Source: Aquificales bacterium | Lineage (GTDB): Bacteria > Aquificota > Aquificia > Aquificales > QOAS01 | Assembly: GCA_027035985.1 (NCBI GenBank) | Contig: JALVTI010000144.1 | Coordinates: 1 to 21,786, forward strand | Direction of reading: 5' to 3' | Length of the DNA stretch: 21,786 bases | Shown here: in pieces, positions 20,710 to 21,786 of the stretch | How positions within the stretch are numbered: position 1 is the stretch's first letter | How the letters are laid out: every line of letters begins with the position of its first letter | Translations under genes and position numbers: made by a program | The notes under the pieces: generated by a model | The model's database searches: none | Seen by the model: only the letters and a program-made list of their open reading frames with translations | What the model was told of the DNA's origin: nothing

Positions 20710-20925
20710 GTGGTTAGGTCTGTGGGAGAAGCCCTTAAGGAATTGGGAAAGCTCTTTAACAACCTTGCACTGCTGATAGCTGGTGCCCTTATAGTCCAAC
20801 CGATGGTGAAGCATTACCTATCGGCAAAACTCCTATTGAAGGGTATTGTTGGCTTTATTCTCTTTACCTCCATAGGTTTCGTATTAATTTCAATAGGAGA
20901 AAACCTTAAGGGGGATAGCAGATGA
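20710..20925 (+). CDS. small hypothetical membrane protein, 71 aa
   Basis: 71 residues from GTG 20710; an in-frame GTG at 20722 is an equally possible start, and neither has a clear Shine-Dalgarno. A short amphipathic N-terminus (VGEALKELGKLFNNL) is followed by two probable membrane spans, LALLIAGALIVQPMV and LLLKGIVGFILFTSIGFVLISIG, and a polar end (ENLKGDSR). I do not recognise a family. It follows the aldolase terminator by about 10 bases and overlaps the next small ORF by ATGA, so the two are likely translationally coupled. Confidence 0.65.
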   Translation: MVRSVGEALKELGKLFNNLALLIAGALIVQPMVKHYLSAKLLLKGIVGFILFTSIGFVLISIGENLKGDSR

Positions 20926-21032
20926 CTTTAGACCAAGTTTTGACCATTCTTATACTTGTGGGACTCGCAATAGGTATTCCCGCAATTTTGTTCGGACTGT
21001 GGGAACTAAAAAAACAGAAAACCAACCCTTAA
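20922..21032 (+). CDS. small hypothetical membrane protein, 36 aa
   Basis: ATG at 20922 overlaps the previous stop as ATGA and the ORF ends at TAA 21030-21032. The product MTLDQVLTILILVGLAIGIP continues with AILFGLWELKKQKTNP: one membrane span (about 7-28) and a basic tail, the layout of a small membrane-complex subunit. The support is the ATGA coupling, the clean hydrophobic span and the positive cytoplasmic end. It overlaps the convergent rsmD stop by 4 bases. No family recognised. Confidence 0.6.
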   Translation: MTLDQVLTILILVGLAIGIPAILFGLWELKKQKTNP

Positions 21033-21535
21033 AGGATACCTTCGAAATCTTCCTCCCTTTTGCGGAAAAAGGTTAAAACCGTATCCCCATAAGTGCGTTC
21101 GTCCTCTACCTCGAGACCTTTGGGGGTTAGGGGTTTTAGGTCAACCTTCTTGAAGTGTTCGACAATTAATAGACCTCCCTCGGATAGGTGTTCCACAACC
21201 TCCCTAAGGAGTTGTTTGTATTTGTCGTAATCGTAAGGTGGGTCGGCAAAAATTATGTCGTATTCCCCCAAACGGGGTAAAACCTTTAAAACGTCTCCGC
21301 TATAAACTTTCCCACTTTTGGTCTTTTTCTTTATATCCTCCGCCCTCTTTTTGTGTTTTTCTACAAAGGAGACTTTGGCACCCCTTCGTTCGGCTTCCAA
21401 TCCTATCTGTCCCGTTCCCGCAAATAGGTCGAGAAAGTCGAGGTCTCTAATGTTCCCCAAAATGTTGAATAGTGCGTTTTTTACCAACCCCGTTGTGGGT
21501 TTGAGGTCTTTGAAACCTCTCCTCTTTTTGGACAT
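21029..21535 (-). CDS. rsmD: 16S rRNA (guanine966-N2)-methyltransferase RsmD
   Basis: 168 residues, slightly shorter than average for RsmD. Class I SAM-dependent methyltransferase: an N-terminal GFKDLKPTTGLVKNALFNIL, a version of the RsmD start, SAM loop FLDLFAGTGQIGLEAERRGA (34-53), acidic VEKH, and the DPPY catalytic motif (98-101) typical of N-methylation of an amino group. It methylates G966 (E. coli numbering) near the P site in the 30S subunit. ATG 21535 is preceded by TTAACCTT and 5 bases without a Shine-Dalgarno. Other DPPY methyltransferases of the same fold are the only alternatives. Confidence 0.92.
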   Translation of the reverse strand: MSKKRRGFKDLKPTTGLVKNALFNILGNIRDLDFLDLFAGTGQIGLEAERRGAKVSFVEKHKKRAEDIKKKTKSGKVYSGDVLKVLPRLGEYDIIFADPPYDYDKYKQLLREVVEHLSEGGLLIVEHFKKVDLKPLTPKGLEVEDERTYGDTVLTFFRKREEDFEGIL

Positions 21536-21786
21536 TTCAAAAGGTTAATTTAGCTCCAACCCGAGGAGGGAAATTTTAGGAAGGGTTTTAATCCCGCGTT
21601 TGGCGGGCATTAGTGCAACTCTAAAAGGGATAGAGGACGAAGCCTTAGCAGAAACAGGGAGAAAGTCGCAATCCCGCGTTTAGCGGGCATTACTGCAACC
21701 CTTGGCTTTGAGGGTCGCATTACATCTAAGTTTTAGAATTGAAAAACCCCACAAATAGGTATATACATACCTCAAACCCGCATCGC
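21536..21786. other. right-end intergenic region with CRISPR-like repeats
   Basis: No gene is visible in these 251 bases. They contain the rsmD upstream signals, two copies of a 35-bp repeat, and a palindrome AGGTAT ATAC ATACCT at 21757-21772 that could be an operator. No third repeat appears at the next expected position (about 21745). Confidence 0.6.
21585..21699 (-). CRISPR. two copies of a second CRISPR-like repeat (35 bp) with one 45-bp spacer
   Basis: Copies at 21585-21619 and 21665-21699 share AATCCCGCGTTT, GCGGGCATTA and TGCAAC, differing at three 5' bases and two internal ones. The core CCCGC...GCGGG forms a stem. On the minus strand the repeats start GTTGCA and end ATTAAAAC or ATTGCGAC, close to the usual ATTGAAAC handle, so that strand is favoured. 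The family is unrelated to the 29-bp repeat at 5340-5764. With only two divergent copies it may be a remnant or the end of a minimal array. Confidence 0.7.

Overview
The window looks like a chromosomal segment of a thermophilic, autotrophic bacterium of the Aquificales, most likely near Aquificaceae (Aquifex, Hydrogenobacter, Thermocrinis). The main clues are a 259-residue citryl-CoA lyase of the reductive TCA cycle, a tmRNA whose tag reads APEAELAMAA (one residue from the APEAELALAA I recall for Aquifex), an archaeal-type class I aldolase, Lys/Glu-rich proteins, very tight gene packing and CRISPR repeats carrying an ATTGAAAC handle. The genus is an inference.

Layout. 1-3590 (minus): start of glmU, a PcrA/UvrD helicase and hisC. 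3675-5120 (plus): gatA. 5121-6516: an AT-rich stretch with a core CRISPR array of seven good repeats, flanked on both sides by what look like decayed repeats; no cas genes are present. 6517-6621: an unrecognised 34-codon ORF with the strongest Shine-Dalgarno in the window. 6651-9850: smpB, a zinc-motif-less M16 peptidase homologue, a DUF2391-like membrane protein and citryl-CoA lyase. 9993-13371: hflX, atpZ-like, ftsY and flhG. 13385-15367 (minus): flhF, ssrA (tmRNA) and rplT in one direction. 15436-17829: a Trm112-like protein, a strikingly AT-rich marC and comM. 17902-20678 (plus): two overlapping genes for uncharacterised membrane proteins, then a COG1830 aldolase closed by a clear terminator. 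20710-21535: two tiny coupled membrane ORFs and rsmD. 21585-21699: two copies of a second, unrelated CRISPR-like repeat.

Themes. Ribosome rescue and biogenesis recur (SmpB, tmRNA, HflX, L20, RsmD, a Trm112-like protein), as do SRP-type GTPases (FtsY, FlhF with FlhG). Many genes that start a transcription unit have no Shine-Dalgarno but an A/T-rich -10-like element or a TTAACCTT box 5-18 bases before ATG, suggesting leaderless or very short-leader mRNAs. Genes inside operons (marC, flhG, the 18552 gene) do have a Shine-Dalgarno.

Least explained and most worth follow-up: the two-gene membrane module at 17902-19844, the 34-codon ORF at 6517, the decayed array around it, the second repeat family at the right end, and the 15-base divergent gap between atpZ and ftsY. 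I did not find a complete new defence or metabolic system that I could defend from sequence alone.
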